The notes: generated by a model from the sequence alone, not told the origin. A stretch of DNA of 64,000 nt from Pseudaeromonas sharmana (GCF_042649925.1 NZ_JBHSAF010000015.1:372001-436000); one strand, 5' to 3'; shown: positions 37,079 through 46,721, counted from the first letter of the stretch. Made by a program: numbers and translations.

Positions 37079-37100
37079 AAGGCGACCAGTGAGTCGCCTT
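37079..37100 (+). terminator. Hairpin after ispG
   Basis: An 8-bp perfect stem (AAGGCGAC / GTCGCCTT) with a 6-nt loop lies 5 bp after ispG. There is no clean T run immediately after it, so it may only partly stop transcription before hisS. Confidence 0.42.
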
Positions 37101-37185
37101 GGCTCCCTTTATTTTACCTGGCTGATGAAACTTCCTATAATGCGGGCAATTTTTTCCCAGCCAGCAACTGCATTCGAGATTAAAC

Positions 37186-38466
37186 GTGGCTAAACAGATT
37201 CAAGCGATTCGCGGTATGAACGACTGCCTGCCGGAGCAGAGTCCACTGTGGCAGATGGTCGAATCCACCCTCAGACAGGTGGTTGCCTCTTACGGTTACT
37301 CCGAGATGCGGATGCCGATTGTCGAGATGACCCACCTGTTCCAGCGCGCCATTGGTGAGGTGACCGATGTCGTCGAAAAAGAGATGTATACCTTTGAGGA
37401 TCGCAATGGCGACAGTCTGACATTGCGCCCCGAAGGCACGGCCGGTTGTGTTCGCGCCTGTATTGAACATGGTCTGACCTATAACCAGGAACGCCGTGTC
37501 TGGTATATCGGCCCCATGTTCCGTCATGAACGACCGCAAAAAGGGCGCTATCGCCAGTTCCATCAATTCGGCGTCGAGGTGTTCGGCCTGAACGGCCCGG
37601 ATATTGATGCCGAGCTGATCATGTTGACGGCTCGTCTGTGGCAAGCCTTTGGCATCAGTGAACATTTGACGCTGCAGCTGAACACGCTGGGCTCATCTGA
37701 GGAGCGTGCGCGTTATCGTGAGGCGCTGGTCGCATTTTTGGAACAGCACAAAGAACGCCTGGATGACGATTGCCGCCGACGCATGTATACCAATCCGCTG
37801 CGTGTTCTCGATACCAAGGATGCGGCCATCCAGACCTTGCTGGCGGATGCGCCTCGCCTGTCTGACTACTTTACTGACGCGACGCGCGCCCATTTCGCCG
37901 GGCTGAAAGCCCTGCTCGAAGCGGCCGGCATTGCCTATGAGGTCAACGAGCGCCTGGTGCGTGGTCTGGATTATTACAACTACACCGTCTTTGAATGGGT
38001 CACCAACAGTTTGGGATCACAAGGTACCGTCTGTGGCGGTGGTCGTTATGATGGCCTGGTGGAACAGTTGGGTGGTCAAGCTACACCTGCGGTCGGTTTT
38101 GCCATGGGCATGGAGCGTCTGGTGTTATTGCTGGAAACCCTTGGCAAAACGGATGGGGTTGCCAAAGCCGTCGATGTTTATGTCTGCATCGGTAGCGACG
38201 CGGCGCTGGTTAACGCAATGCAGTTGGCCGAATCGCTGCGTAATGCGTTGCCGCAGTTGCGTGTTATGACCCACTGTGGCGGCGGGAATTTCAAGAAGCA
38301 ATTCAAGCGTGCAGATAAAGTAGGTGCCGAGATAGCGTTGATTCTGGGGGAAACCGAAATTGCCAATGGCGAAGTCGGTATCAAGTATTTGCGAGCAGAG
38401 GGTGAGCAACTGACTGTCAGACAGGACGAGCTGGCAGCGGTGATGGCCGCCCGCACAGGAGCATAA
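37186..38466 (+). CDS. hisS: Histidyl-tRNA synthetase
   Basis: A 426-residue class II aminoacyl-tRNA synthetase. Motif 2 is in FRHERPQKGRYRQFHQFG, and the histidine-specific motif is RGLDYYNYTVFEW. The C-terminal anticodon-binding domain follows about residue 330. The start is GTG at 37186, giving MAKQIQAIRGMND as in other HisS. It is followed four bases later by yfgM. Confidence 0.96.
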   Translation: MAKQIQAIRGMNDCLPEQSPLWQMVESTLRQVVASYGYSEMRMPIVEMTHLFQRAIGEVTDVVEKEMYTFEDRNGDSLTLRPEGTAGCVRACIEHGLTYNQERRVWYIGPMFRHERPQKGRYRQFHQFGVEVFGLNGPDIDAELIMLTARLWQAFGISEHLTLQLNTLGSSEERARYREALVAFLEQHKERLDDDCRRRMYTNPLRVLDTKDAAIQTLLADAPRLSDYFTDATRAHFAGLKALLEAAGIAYEVNERLVRGLDYYNYTVFEWVTNSLGSQGTVCGGGRYDGLVEQLGGQATPAVGFAMGMERLVLLLETLGKTDGVAKAVDVYVCIGSDAALVNAMQLAESLRNALPQLRVMTHCGGGNFKKQFKRADKVGAEIALILGETEIANGEVGIKYLRAEGEQLTVRQDELAAVMAARTGA

Positions 38467-38470
38467 CGAC

Positions 38471-39121
38471 GTGGAAATCTATAACACCGAAGAACAACAG
38501 GCCGAAGCGATAAAGGCGTGGTGGAAAGAGAACGGCAAAGCGATTCTGTTGGGTGCCGTGCTGGGCCTCGGCGGTATGTTCGGCTGGCGAGCCTGGAATG
38601 AACATCAGGCGGGGCAGATGGAAGCCGGTGCCGAAGCTTACACCGCGATCATCAAGCAGCTTGAACTGCAAAATGAAAAAGCGTTTCCGGTTGTAGATGC
38701 GTTCATCAAGGATCAAGCAGGCAGCGTGTATGCTGATTTGGCTGGTTTGCAATTGGCTGCGGCTGCAGTCAAGGCGGGAAAGCTGGATCTGGCCGCGAGC
38801 GAACTGCAGCGCGTGTCTGAAGGCAAGAACGACAATATCAAATCACTGGCTACGGTTCGTCTTGCGCGTGTATTGGGTGAGCAAGGCAAAGCCGTTGACG
38901 GTATGAAAAAGCTCGATAGTGTCAAAGATAGCGCCTATGCTGCCATGGTTGCCGAAGCGCGTGGTGATCTGCTGCTGAAACAAGGTGAGCGCGACAAGGC
39001 TCGTGCGGCATACCAGCAAGCAGCTGACAAGGCGGATGGCAAGGTGAATCCTGAATTGCAGATGAAGCTGGATGAGTTGATGACTCTGGCTCCTGCCACT
39101 GAAGAGAAGACGAATGCATAA
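38471..39121 (+). CDS. yfgM: Periplasmic chaperone YfgM (PpiD partner)
   Basis: A 216-residue protein with a short cytoplasmic N-terminus, one TM segment at about residues 24-40 (AILLGAVLGLGGMFGW), and a periplasmic TPR-like helical domain. YfgM interacts with PpiD and the Sec translocon. The start is GTG at 38471. It overlaps bamB by 8 bases. Confidence 0.93.
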   Translation: MEIYNTEEQQAEAIKAWWKENGKAILLGAVLGLGGMFGWRAWNEHQAGQMEAGAEAYTAIIKQLELQNEKAFPVVDAFIKDQAGSVYADLAGLQLAAAAVKAGKLDLAASELQRVSEGKNDNIKSLATVRLARVLGEQGKAVDGMKKLDSVKDSAYAAMVAEARGDLLLKQGERDKARAAYQQAADKADGKVNPELQMKLDELMTLAPATEEKTNA

Positions 39122-40298
39122 CTGGTTGAGAGGTCTGGGTCTGACTCTGATTGCCGGGATAGCGCTACAAGGCTGTTCACTGTTCAATTCCGAGGAAGAT
39201 GTCGTCAAGATGGCCCCGGTGCCGCAGGTCGACTCCCAGTTCAAGCCTGAAAAGTTGTGGTCGCGCTCGGTCGGAAATGGGGTCGGTAGCTACTACTCCC
39301 AATTAAGCCCGGTCGTGGCAGGCGATCTCGTCTACGCGGCATCACGCGATGGTGTGGTGGCTGCATTTGACAAGATGAGCGGCGATCGCAAGTGGAAAAA
39401 AGATCTCGCGGACGAGCCCGAGAACAGTGACAAGCGCAGCAGCCGACTTTCCGGTGGCATGACCGCTTATTACGGCAAGTTGTTCGTCGGTTCGGAAAAT
39501 GGCTATGTCTATGCTCTGGATCAGGAGACTGGCGAACTGCTGTGGCGCCAGTCTGTGCCGGGCGAGGTACTGGCGGCCCCTGTGGCTGACAGCGGCAAAC
39601 TGGTCGTGGCGACGACCTCTGGCAAGATGGTAGCCCTGGATGTTGAAAAGGGCGATATCGTCTGGACCACGGGGGATGATCAACCGCGTCTGACGCTGCG
39701 TGGCCAGTCGACGCCGGTCATTGCTTCTGGTGGTGTCATTTACGGTCGCGCCGATGGTCGTGTGGCTGTGGTGTTGCTGGACAGCGGCCTGCTGGCCAAT
39801 GTCTCCCGCGTGGCTTCACCGCGTGGTGCGACCGAACTTGAGCGCATGGTGGATGTCGACGCCCAGCCGGTGGTCGTGGGCGATGAACTCTTTGCCGTGG
39901 CCTACAATGGGCAGCTGATGGCCCGCAAACTGCTCAGTGGCGAGGAGCTGTGGAAGCGTAAATACAGCGCCTACCAGAACATTGGTGTTGGGGCGTCGGA
40001 TTTGATCCTGACAGATGCCCGCAGCCATATTTATGGTATCGACCGTCGTAACGGCAGTGAGGAGTGGGCCAATACCCAACTCTCCTACCGTAACGTGACC
40101 GCACCTGTGGTGTTCGGCAACTATGTTGTGGTGGGGGATGGCGAAGGCTATCTCTACTGGCTCGACAATAGCAGCGGCCGCATCCTGTCGATGCAGGAAC
40201 TGGACAGCGATGGTTTATATGTCGCGCCGGTTGCCGATGGTGACGTTCTCTATGTTCAGACTCGCAGTGGTGATTTGGTCGCACTAAAGCGTCCATAA
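39114..40298 (+). CDS. bamB: Outer-membrane assembly lipoprotein BamB
   Basis: A 394-residue lipoprotein of the BAM complex. The signal peptide ends in the lipobox LQGC. The mature part is an eight-bladed PQQ-type beta-propeller with repeated blades such as VYAASRDGVVAAFD, VYALDQETGELLWRQS and LYWLDNSSGRIL. It supports insertion of beta-barrel proteins with BamA. A terminator follows before der. Confidence 0.95.
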   Translation: MHNWLRGLGLTLIAGIALQGCSLFNSEEDVVKMAPVPQVDSQFKPEKLWSRSVGNGVGSYYSQLSPVVAGDLVYAASRDGVVAAFDKMSGDRKWKKDLADEPENSDKRSSRLSGGMTAYYGKLFVGSENGYVYALDQETGELLWRQSVPGEVLAAPVADSGKLVVATTSGKMVALDVEKGDIVWTTGDDQPRLTLRGQSTPVIASGGVIYGRADGRVAVVLLDSGLLANVSRVASPRGATELERMVDVDAQPVVVGDELFAVAYNGQLMARKLLSGEELWKRKYSAYQNIGVGASDLILTDARSHIYGIDRRNGSEEWANTQLSYRNVTAPVVFGNYVVVGDGEGYLYWLDNSSGRILSMQELDSDGLYVAPVADGDVLYVQTRSGDLVALKRP

Positions 40299-40319
40299 CC
40301 ACGGGTGAGTGATTAATCT

Positions 40320-40347
40320 GGCTCCTGGTCAACGACCAGGAGCCTTT
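40320..40347 (+). terminator. Hairpin between bamB and der
   Basis: A perfect 11-bp stem (GGCTCCTGGTC / GACCAGGAGCC) with an AAC loop is followed by TTTGTCGTTT. It is a probable intrinsic terminator. Confidence 0.7.
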
Positions 40348-40371
40348 GTCGTTTAAAAATCGAGGTCTTTT

Positions 40372-41859
40372 ATGACTCCAGTTGTAGCCCTGGTGGGTCG
40401 TCCGAATGTCGGTAAATCCACCCTGTTCAACCGTCTGACACGCAGCCGTGATGCGCTGGTCGCCGACTTTCCGGGGCTGACCCGGGATCGCAAATATGGT
40501 CAGGCCAAAGTGGGCGAGATGGAATTTATCGTCGTCGATACCGGTGGTATCGACGGCTCCGAGGAAGGAATCGAGCTGAAGATGGCCGAGCAGTCGCTGC
40601 TGGCCATTGAAGAAGCGGATGTGGTCCTGTTTCTGGTCGATGCGCGAGCCGGTGTGACACCCGGTGATATCGTCATCGCCCATCACCTGCGCCGTCAGCA
40701 AAAGAAAGTGTTCCTGGTGGCGAACAAGACTGACGGCATCGACGCTGACTCTGTGGTCGGTGATTTCTACGAGCTGGGACTGGGCGACATCTACCAGATC
40801 GCGGCTGCCCATGGTCGTGGGGTGCACAGCTTGCTGGAGCAGGCGCTGACCCCGTATCTGGAAGTGCTGCAGCAGCAGGCGGATGGTGACGACGCCGACG
40901 CTGATGAGTGGGATGACGAGTGGGATGATCTCGACGAGCTCGAACCGGACGAGGAAGAGGGTGAAGAGGTGTCACAACCGTTCGCCGATCTGCCGATCAA
41001 GTTTGCGATTGTCGGGCGCCCGAACGTCGGCAAATCCACGCTGACTAACCGCATGCTGGGCGAAGACCGCGTCATCGTCTTCGATCTGCCGGGTACCACG
41101 CGCGACTCCATCTATATCCCGATGGAGCGTGACGAGCAGCAGTACGTGATCATCGACACCGCAGGCGTGCGCAAGAAGAAAAAGGTCTACGAGGCGGTCG
41201 AGAAGTTCTCGGTGGTCAAGACACTGCAGGCGATTGAAGACGCCAACGTCGTCATTCTGGTCATTGATGCCCGTGACGGTATCTCCGATCAGGACTTGAG
41301 CCTGCTCGGGTTTACCTTGCACTCAGGCCGTTCTATCGTCATTGCTGTCAACAAGTGGGATGGTCTGGATCAGGACGTCAAGGAGCAGATCAAACTGGAT
41401 CTGGAACGTCGGCTCGGCTTCGTCGATTTCGCGCGCATCCACTTCATCTCGGCGTTGCATGGTACCGGTGTGGGCCACCTGTTCGAATCCATTCAGGAAG
41501 CATACCAGTCGGCTACCCGTCGGGTGAGTACGTCGCTGCTGACGCGTATCATGCAGATGGCTCAGGATGACCACCAACCGCCCCTGGTTCGCGGTCGCCG
41601 TGTGAAGCTGAAGTATGCCCATGCCGGTGGTTACAATCCGCCACGTATCATCATTCACGGTAACCAGGTCAAGGATCTGCCAGACTCGTATAAGCGTTAC
41701 CTGATGAACTACTACCGCAAATCACTGAAGATCATGGGTACGCCGATCCACATTGACTTCCAGGAAGGGGAAAACCCGTTCGAAGGCAAGAAGAACAAGC
41801 TGACCCAGAGCCAGATCCGCAAACGCCGTCGTTTGATGAAACACGTCAAGAAAGGCTAA
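40372..41859 (+). CDS. der: Ribosome-assembly GTPase Der (EngA)
   Basis: A 495-residue protein with two tandem GTPase domains. Each has a Walker A GRPNVGKST (about residues 8 and 211) and NKxD motifs, followed by a C-terminal KH-like domain. Der is needed for 50S subunit maturation. The linker between the G domains carries a highly acidic stretch (about residues 170-200, rich in Asp and Glu). Position after bamB is canonical. Confidence 0.96.
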   Translation: MTPVVALVGRPNVGKSTLFNRLTRSRDALVADFPGLTRDRKYGQAKVGEMEFIVVDTGGIDGSEEGIELKMAEQSLLAIEEADVVLFLVDARAGVTPGDIVIAHHLRRQQKKVFLVANKTDGIDADSVVGDFYELGLGDIYQIAAAHGRGVHSLLEQALTPYLEVLQQQADGDDADADEWDDEWDDLDELEPDEEEGEEVSQPFADLPIKFAIVGRPNVGKSTLTNRMLGEDRVIVFDLPGTTRDSIYIPMERDEQQYVIIDTAGVRKKKKVYEAVEKFSVVKTLQAIEDANVVILVIDARDGISDQDLSLLGFTLHSGRSIVIAVNKWDGLDQDVKEQIKLDLERRLGFVDFARIHFISALHGTGVGHLFESIQEAYQSATRRVSTSLLTRIMQMAQDDHQPPLVRGRRVKLKYAHAGGYNPPRIIIHGNQVKDLPDSYKRYLMNYYRKSLKIMGTPIHIDFQEGENPFEGKKNKLTQSQIRKRRRLMKHVKKG

Positions 41860-41889
41860 CGGACTGCGCTAACGAGGAGGAGAAGAGAT

Positions 41890-42120
41890 ATGGCATATCA
41901 GATCGCATGTCCGGCATGTGGCAGCGAGGCACTCGACCCGCGTCGTAGCCAGAGCGAATGCAGTGCCTGTCATCAACACTTCGTCGTGACAGCGCACTGT
42001 CCCGAGTGTGATGAGGTGCTGGAGCGGGTTCAGGCCTGTGGGGCAGTCGATTTTTTTTGCAATCACTGCAATAACCTGGTCTCCAAACGCGCGGCGCGCT
42101 ACGACCTTCGTCCGGCGTAA
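41890..42120 (+). CDS. yfgJ: Zinc-ribbon protein YfgJ
   Basis: A 76-residue protein with three paired-cysteine zinc knuckles: CPACGS, CSACHQ and CPECDE, plus FCNHCNNL. The CGAVDFFC segment matches YfgJ (zinc-ribbon DUF7838-like small proteins after der). Function is unknown. A GAGGAG site lies upstream. It follows der by 30 bp, as in E. coli. Confidence 0.88.
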   Translation: MAYQIACPACGSEALDPRRSQSECSACHQHFVVTAHCPECDEVLERVQACGAVDFFCNHCNNLVSKRAARYDLRPA

Positions 42121-42146
42121 TCGCTCTCGGGAGCAATAAATGACAA

Positions 42147-42170
42147 AAGGAGCCAGTGGCTCCTTTTTCT
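42147..42170 (+). terminator. Terminator after yfgJ
   Basis: An 8-bp stem (AAGGAGCC / GGCTCCTT) with an AGT loop is followed by TTTCTTTTC. It closes the der-yfgJ unit. Confidence 0.87.
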
Positions 42171-42278
42171 TTTCGTTGTCAGGCGGTTTCAACCGCCGTC
42201 GAATTGCGCTGTTGGGGTACTGGCTGAGTTAATTCAGCCTGTGGCTATTCCTTCTACGCATGACCGGTCGGCCATGCC

Positions 42279-42416
42279 CTATCCCTGACGGACGACGCTA
42301 AACAGCACATGCTGGCGCCGTCTTACCTTGCGCTTGCCCAGTGACAGTGTACTGCGGTGGCTTGGCCACCGGCTGGCTGCCCGTCTGCGTGGTGCCAATT
42401 TTCTCTTTCTTAACAT
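42279..42416 (-). CDS. Small arginine/lysine-rich protein, unrecognised
   Basis: A 45-residue ORF starting MLRKRKLAPRRRAASRW. The ATG at 42416 is preceded by AGGAG with a 7-base spacer, an almost ideal ribosome site. More than a third of the residues are Arg or Lys, and there are no cysteines or membrane segments. A nucleic-acid- or ribosome-binding role is one possibility from charge alone. It is not one of the small ribosomal proteins I know (it does not match L34 or L36). A second start 23 codons upstream lacks a ribosome site. It lies in an otherwise gene-free 610 bp between yfgJ and purL, transcribed away from purL. Confidence 0.45.
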   Translation of the reverse strand: MLRKRKLAPRRRAASRWPSHRSTLSLGKRKVRRRQHVLFSVVRQG

Positions 42417-42633
42417 GGTCGTTCTCCTGCCAATACAGCCTGGCTGGCTAGTGACAACGCTACCATAACCGATCCGACCAGACAACTTCTTGCCATTTCA
42501 ATCAATTATGCGGCTTAAGCCGGAATTTACGGCACTTTTTGATGGCATAACCGGCAAGTTGCCACCTGGCAAAGGCGAGGAAACGCGCGCTCGCATTCCC
42601 CGATGACAGCCGTGACGCCACTGGACTGATGTC

Positions 42634-42685
42634 ATTAAAACGTTTGTCTTTTGCGGTCGACATCACATCGGCGGGTTCCTATAAT
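42634..42685 (+). promoter_or_regulatory. purL promoter with PurR-like operator
   Basis: A near-consensus promoter: TCGACA at 42657-42662, a 17-bp spacer and a perfect TATAAT at 42680-42685. Just upstream, 42634-42649 has the PurR-type core AAACGTTTG and matches 8 of the 11 fixed positions of the PurR operator consensus. Repression of purL by purine-bound PurR is the expected logic. Confidence 0.65.
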
Positions 42686-42731
42686 ACGCGCACTTCCACA
42701 TCCCCCCCTTAACTTGGTGAGAATTGGTAAC

Positions 42732-45700
42732 ATGGAAATCTTACGAGGTGCCCCCGCTTTATCCGGCTTTCGTGTCAGTAAACTGTTGCGGAGCTTTGAA
42801 GAGATGGGGCTACCCATCAGGGACCTGTATGCCGAGTTCGTTCACTTCGCCGACTTGTCGGCCGAGCTGGATGACGCGGCGCGAGCGACACTGGGCAAGC
42901 TGTTGACGTACGGCCCCACGATCGCAGAACACGCTCCTACTGGTCATCTGTTCCTCGTCACCCCCCGTCCCGGCACCATCTCCCCCTGGTCTTCCAAAGC
43001 AACTGACATCGCCCACAACTGTGGTCTGAACCAGATCCTGCGTCTGGAACGCGGTATTGCTTACTATGTGACAGCCGATGCGCTGGATGCCGAACAACGC
43101 CGCCAGGTCGCGGCGCTGCTGCATGACCGCATGATGGAGTGCGTGTTTGATTCGCTGCCGGCCGCCGCAGCCCTGTTCTCGCACCATGAGCCGGCGCCAC
43201 ATACCGTGGTCGACATCCTGGCCGGCGGTCGTGCCGCGCTGGAACAGGCCAACATCCAGCTGGGGCTGGCGCTGGCGGAAGATGAAATCGACTACCTGGT
43301 CAGCAGCTTCACCCGTCTGGGGCGCAACCCGAACGACATCGAGCTGTACATGTTCGCCCAGGCGAACTCCGAACACTGCCGTCACAAGATCTTCAACGCC
43401 GACTGGACCATCGACGGCGTCAAGCAGCCGAAGTCGCTGTTCAAGATGATCAAGAACACCTTCGAGCAGCACAGCGAACACGTGCTCTCGGCGTATAAGG
43501 ACAACGCGGCCGTGATGGTCGGCTCCGAAGCGGGACGTTTCTTCCCCAGCCCGGAGACCTTCGAGTATGAATACCATCAGGAACCGATCGATATCCTGAT
43601 GAAGGTGGAAACCCACAACCACCCGACGGCGATTTCACCGTTCCCGGGCGCAGCGACGGGCTCAGGCGGCGAAATCCGCGATGAAGGTGCTACCGGTCGG
43701 GGTTCCAAGCCGAAGGCCGGTCTGTGCGGCTTCAGCGTCTCCAACCTGCGCATTCCAGGCTATGAACAGCCGTGGGAAACCGATTTTGGCAAGCCGGGTC
43801 GCATCGTGACCGCCCTCGACATCATGATTGATGGCCCGCTGGGCGCGGCGGCGTTCAACAACGAATTTGGCCGTCCGAACATCCTCGGCTACTTCCGTAC
43901 CTACGAAGAGCAGGTTGCCAGCCACAACGGCAGCGAGATCCGCGGTTACCACAAGCCGATCATGCTGGCCGGTGGTCTGGGCAACATTCGCCGCGAGCAC
44001 GTGCAAAAAGGGGACATCCCGGTCGGCGCCAAGCTGATTGTGCTGGGTGGCCCGGCGATGAACATCGGCTTGGGTGGCGGTGCCGCCTCATCCATGGCTT
44101 CCGGCCAGTCGGCAGAGGATCTGGATTTCGCTTCGGTACAACGCGATAACCCCGAGATGGAGCGCCGTTGTCAGGAGGTGATCGACCGCTGCTGGCAGAT
44201 GGGGGAAGACAATCCGATCGTCTTCATTCACGACGTTGGCGCCGGTGGTCTCTCCAATGCCATGCCGGAGCTGGTCAACGACGGTGGCCGCGGTGGCCGC
44301 TTCGAACTGCGCAAGGTGCCGAATGACGAGCCGGGCATGAGCCCGCTGGAGATCTGGTGTAACGAATCCCAGGAGCGCTATGTCCTGGCGGTGGCGCCGG
44401 ATCAACTGGCCCGCTTTGAAGAGCTGTGCCGCCGCGAACGCGCCCAATACGCGGTCATCGGTGAGGCGACCGCCGAGCAGCATCTGACGCTGGCCGACAG
44501 CTACTTTGGCAACCAGCCGATCGATCTGCCGCTGGAAGTGTTGCTCGGCAAGCCGCCGAAGATGCATCGCGACGTCAAACGTCAGCAGGCACAGGGTGAG
44601 GCGCTGCAGCTGGACGGCATCAGCGTCAAGGATGCGGCCGAACGCATCATGCGTTTGCCAACGGTCGCCGAGAAGACCTTCCTGATCACCATCGGTGACC
44701 GTACCGTGACCGGCCTGGTGGCGCGCGACCAGATGGTCGGCCCGTGGCAGGTTCCGGTCGCCGATTGTGCCGTCACCGCTGCCACCTACGACACCTACGC
44801 CGGCGAGGCGATGTCGATGGGTGAGCGCACACCGGTGGCGCTGTTGAACTTTGGCGCCTCGGCGCGTCTGGCGGTGGCCGAATCGCTGACCAATATTGCG
44901 GCGACGCGCATCGGCGATCTGAGCCGCGTCAAGCTCTCCGCCAACTGGATGGCCGCAGCCGGTCATCCGGGTGAAGATGCCGGTCTGTATGAGGCGGTCA
45001 AGGCGGTCGGTGAAGAGCTGTGCCCTGAGCTGGGACTGACGGTGCCGGTCGGCAAGGACTCCATGTCGATGAAGACCCGCTGGCAGCAGGACGGTGAACA
45101 GCGCGAGGTGATTGCGCCATTGTCGCTGATCATCACGGCGTTTGCCCGCGTCGAAGACGTGCGCGCAACCGTTACGCCGCAACTGCGCACCGACAAGGGC
45201 GAAAGCGATCTGATCCTGATCGATCTGGGCAATGGCAAGAACCGCCTCGGCGCCTCCTGCCTGGCGCAGGTATACAAACAACTCGGTCAACAGACGCCGG
45301 ATGTCGACAATCCGGTGCAGATGAAGGGCTTCTTCAACGCGATCCAGGCACTGGTGGCCGATGACAAGCTGCTGGCCTATCACGACCGCTCCGACGGTGG
45401 CCTGTTCGTCACGCTGGCCGAGATGGCTTTTGCCGGCAAGACCGGGGTCACGGTCGAGCTGGATCAGGTCGGCAGCGACAACCTGGCCGCGCTGTTCAGC
45501 GAAGAGCTGGGGGCGGTGATCCAGGTGCGCCGTGCGGATAAGGAGTCCGTGCTGACCCTGCTGGCCGGTCATGGCCTGGCGGCGTGCACCTATGTCATCG
45601 GTGCGCTCAATGGTGAAGATGTGCTGCGCTTTACCCGCGATGGCAACGAAGTGCTGTGCGAAAGCCGCGTCCACTTCCGTACCCTGTGGGCCGAGACCAC

Positions 45701-46622
45701 CCATCGCATGCAGGCGCTGCGCGACAATCCGGCCTGTGCCGAGTCCGAGTTCAAGGCCAAGTTTGACGTCGCGGATCCGGGTCTGCACGCCAAGCTGAGC
45801 TTCGATCTGAATCAGGATGTGGCAGCACCGTTTATTGCCAAGGGCACCCAACCACGTATTGCCATCCTGCGTGAGCAGGGCGTCAACTCGCAAAACGAGA
45901 TGGCGGCGGCGTTTGACCGTGCCGGTTTCAGCTGTATCGACGTACACATGAGCGACGTGCTGAGCGGTCGTGTGCAACTGGCGGACTTCCAGGGCCTGGC
46001 GGCCTGCGGCGGCTTCTCCTACGGTGACGTGCTGGGGGCCGGTGAGGGCTGGGCCAAGTCCATCCTGTTCAACCCGCGGGCGCGTGACGAATTTGCCGCC
46101 TTCTTCCAGCGCAATGATACCTTCGCCCTCGGCGTCTGTAACGGTTGCCAGATGATGTCCAACCTGCGGGATCTGATCCCGGGTGCCGAGCTGTGGCCCC
46201 GCTTCGTGCGCAACGAATCCGAGCGTTTCGAGGCCCGCTTCAGCCTGGTCGAGGTGCAGTCCTCGCCGTCGCTGTTCTTCGCCGGCATGGCCGGTTCCCG
46301 CATGCCGATCGCCGTCTCCCACGGTGAAGGGCGGGTAGAAGTGCGTGATGCGGCCCATCTGGCGGCGATCCAGGGCAGTGACACCGTGGCGGTGCGCTTC
46401 ATCGACCACTACGGTGCACAGACCGAGCGTTACCCGTTCAACCCGAATGGCTCGCCGGAGGGCATCACAGGTCTCACCACCCGTGATGGCCGCGTCACCA
46501 TCATGATGCCGCACCCGGAGCGCGTGATGCGCACCGTGGCCAACTCCTGGCATCCGGATGAGTGGGGCGAGGCCAGCCCGTGGCTGCGCATGTTCCGCAA
46601 CGCCCGCGTCTGGCTGGGCTAA
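42732..46622 (+). CDS. purL: Phosphoribosylformylglycinamidine synthase PurL
   Basis: A 1296-residue enzyme of purine synthesis (FGAR to FGAM, using glutamine and ATP). An N-terminal PurS-like region precedes the two-domain synthetase core (SEHCRHKIFNADW, KVETHNHPTAISPFPGAATG, DVGAGGLSNAMPE). A C-terminal class I glutamine amidotransferase domain carries GVCNGCQMM with the nucleophile cysteine and the catalytic PHPER histidine. The frame is open 27 codons upstream, but the ATG at 42732 gives MEILRGAPALSGFR as in the family. The gene is visibly more GC-rich in third positions than its neighbours. Confidence 0.97.
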   Translation: MEILRGAPALSGFRVSKLLRSFEEMGLPIRDLYAEFVHFADLSAELDDAARATLGKLLTYGPTIAEHAPTGHLFLVTPRPGTISPWSSKATDIAHNCGLNQILRLERGIAYYVTADALDAEQRRQVAALLHDRMMECVFDSLPAAAALFSHHEPAPHTVVDILAGGRAALEQANIQLGLALAEDEIDYLVSSFTRLGRNPNDIELYMFAQANSEHCRHKIFNADWTIDGVKQPKSLFKMIKNTFEQHSEHVLSAYKDNAAVMVGSEAGRFFPSPETFEYEYHQEPIDILMKVETHNHPTAISPFPGAATGSGGEIRDEGATGRGSKPKAGLCGFSVSNLRIPGYEQPWETDFGKPGRIVTALDIMIDGPLGAAAFNNEFGRPNILGYFRTYEEQVASHNGSEIRGYHKPIMLAGGLGNIRREHVQKGDIPVGAKLIVLGGPAMNIGLGGGAASSMASGQSAEDLDFASVQRDNPEMERRCQEVIDRCWQMGEDNPIVFIHDVGAGGLSNAMPELVNDGGRGGRFELRKVPNDEPGMSPLEIWCNESQERYVLAVAPDQLARFEELCRRERAQYAVIGEATAEQHLTLADSYFGNQPIDLPLEVLLGKPPKMHRDVKRQQAQGEALQLDGISVKDAAERIMRLPTVAEKTFLITIGDRTVTGLVARDQMVGPWQVPVADCAVTAATYDTYAGEAMSMGERTPVALLNFGASARLAVAESLTNIAATRIGDLSRVKLSANWMAAAGHPGEDAGLYEAVKAVGEELCPELGLTVPVGKDSMSMKTRWQQDGEQREVIAPLSLIITAFARVEDVRATVTPQLRTDKGESDLILIDLGNGKNRLGASCLAQVYKQLGQQTPDVDNPVQMKGFFNAIQALVADDKLLAYHDRSDGGLFVTLAEMAFAGKTGVTVELDQVGSDNLAALFSEELGAVIQVRRADKESVLTLLAGHGLAACTYVIGALNGEDVLRFTRDGNEVLCESRVHFRTLWAETTHRMQALRDNPACAESEFKAKFDVADPGLHAKLSFDLNQDVAAPFIAKGTQPRIAILREQGVNSQNEMAAAFDRAGFSCIDVHMSDVLSGRVQLADFQGLAACGGFSYGDVLGAGEGWAKSILFNPRARDEFAAFFQRNDTFALGVCNGCQMMSNLRDLIPGAELWPRFVRNESERFEARFSLVEVQSSPSLFFAGMAGSRMPIAVSHGEGRVEVRDAAHLAAIQGSDTVAVRFIDHYGAQTERYPFNPNGSPEGITGLTTRDGRVTIMMPHPERVMRTVANSWHPDEWGEASPWLRMFRNARVWLG

Positions 46623-46642
46623 GCGCCAGACCGGTTCATTGA

Positions 46643-46668
46643 AGCCCCCTCGGCGAGGGGGCTTTTTT
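46643..46668 (+). terminator. Terminator after purL
   Basis: A perfect 9-bp stem (AGCCCCCTC / GAGGGGGCT) with a GGC loop and five further T. It is a strong intrinsic terminator. Confidence 0.92.
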
Positions 46669-46721
46669 ATGCGCGTGACGTCGCGCCGCGCGTCCGTCTG
46701 GGCGGGATTATTAAGTTTGAT

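Larger units (their letters stand above)
42121..42731. other. Long intergenic region between yfgJ and purL
   Basis: Besides the yfgJ terminator, the small basic ORF and the purL promoter, this 611-bp region holds two further short inverted repeats. One is GGCGGTT-TC-AACCGCC at 42182-42197. The other is GGCTGA/TCAGCC around 42224-42241, which could end the leftward small ORF transcript. I see no tRNA or known RNA family. Confidence 0.5.

Noticed and set aside
44088..46553. 821-codon open frame antisense to purL
   Set aside because: It mirrors the purL codons (GC-rich third positions suppress stops on the other strand) and the translation has no domain or signal features. purL itself is certain.
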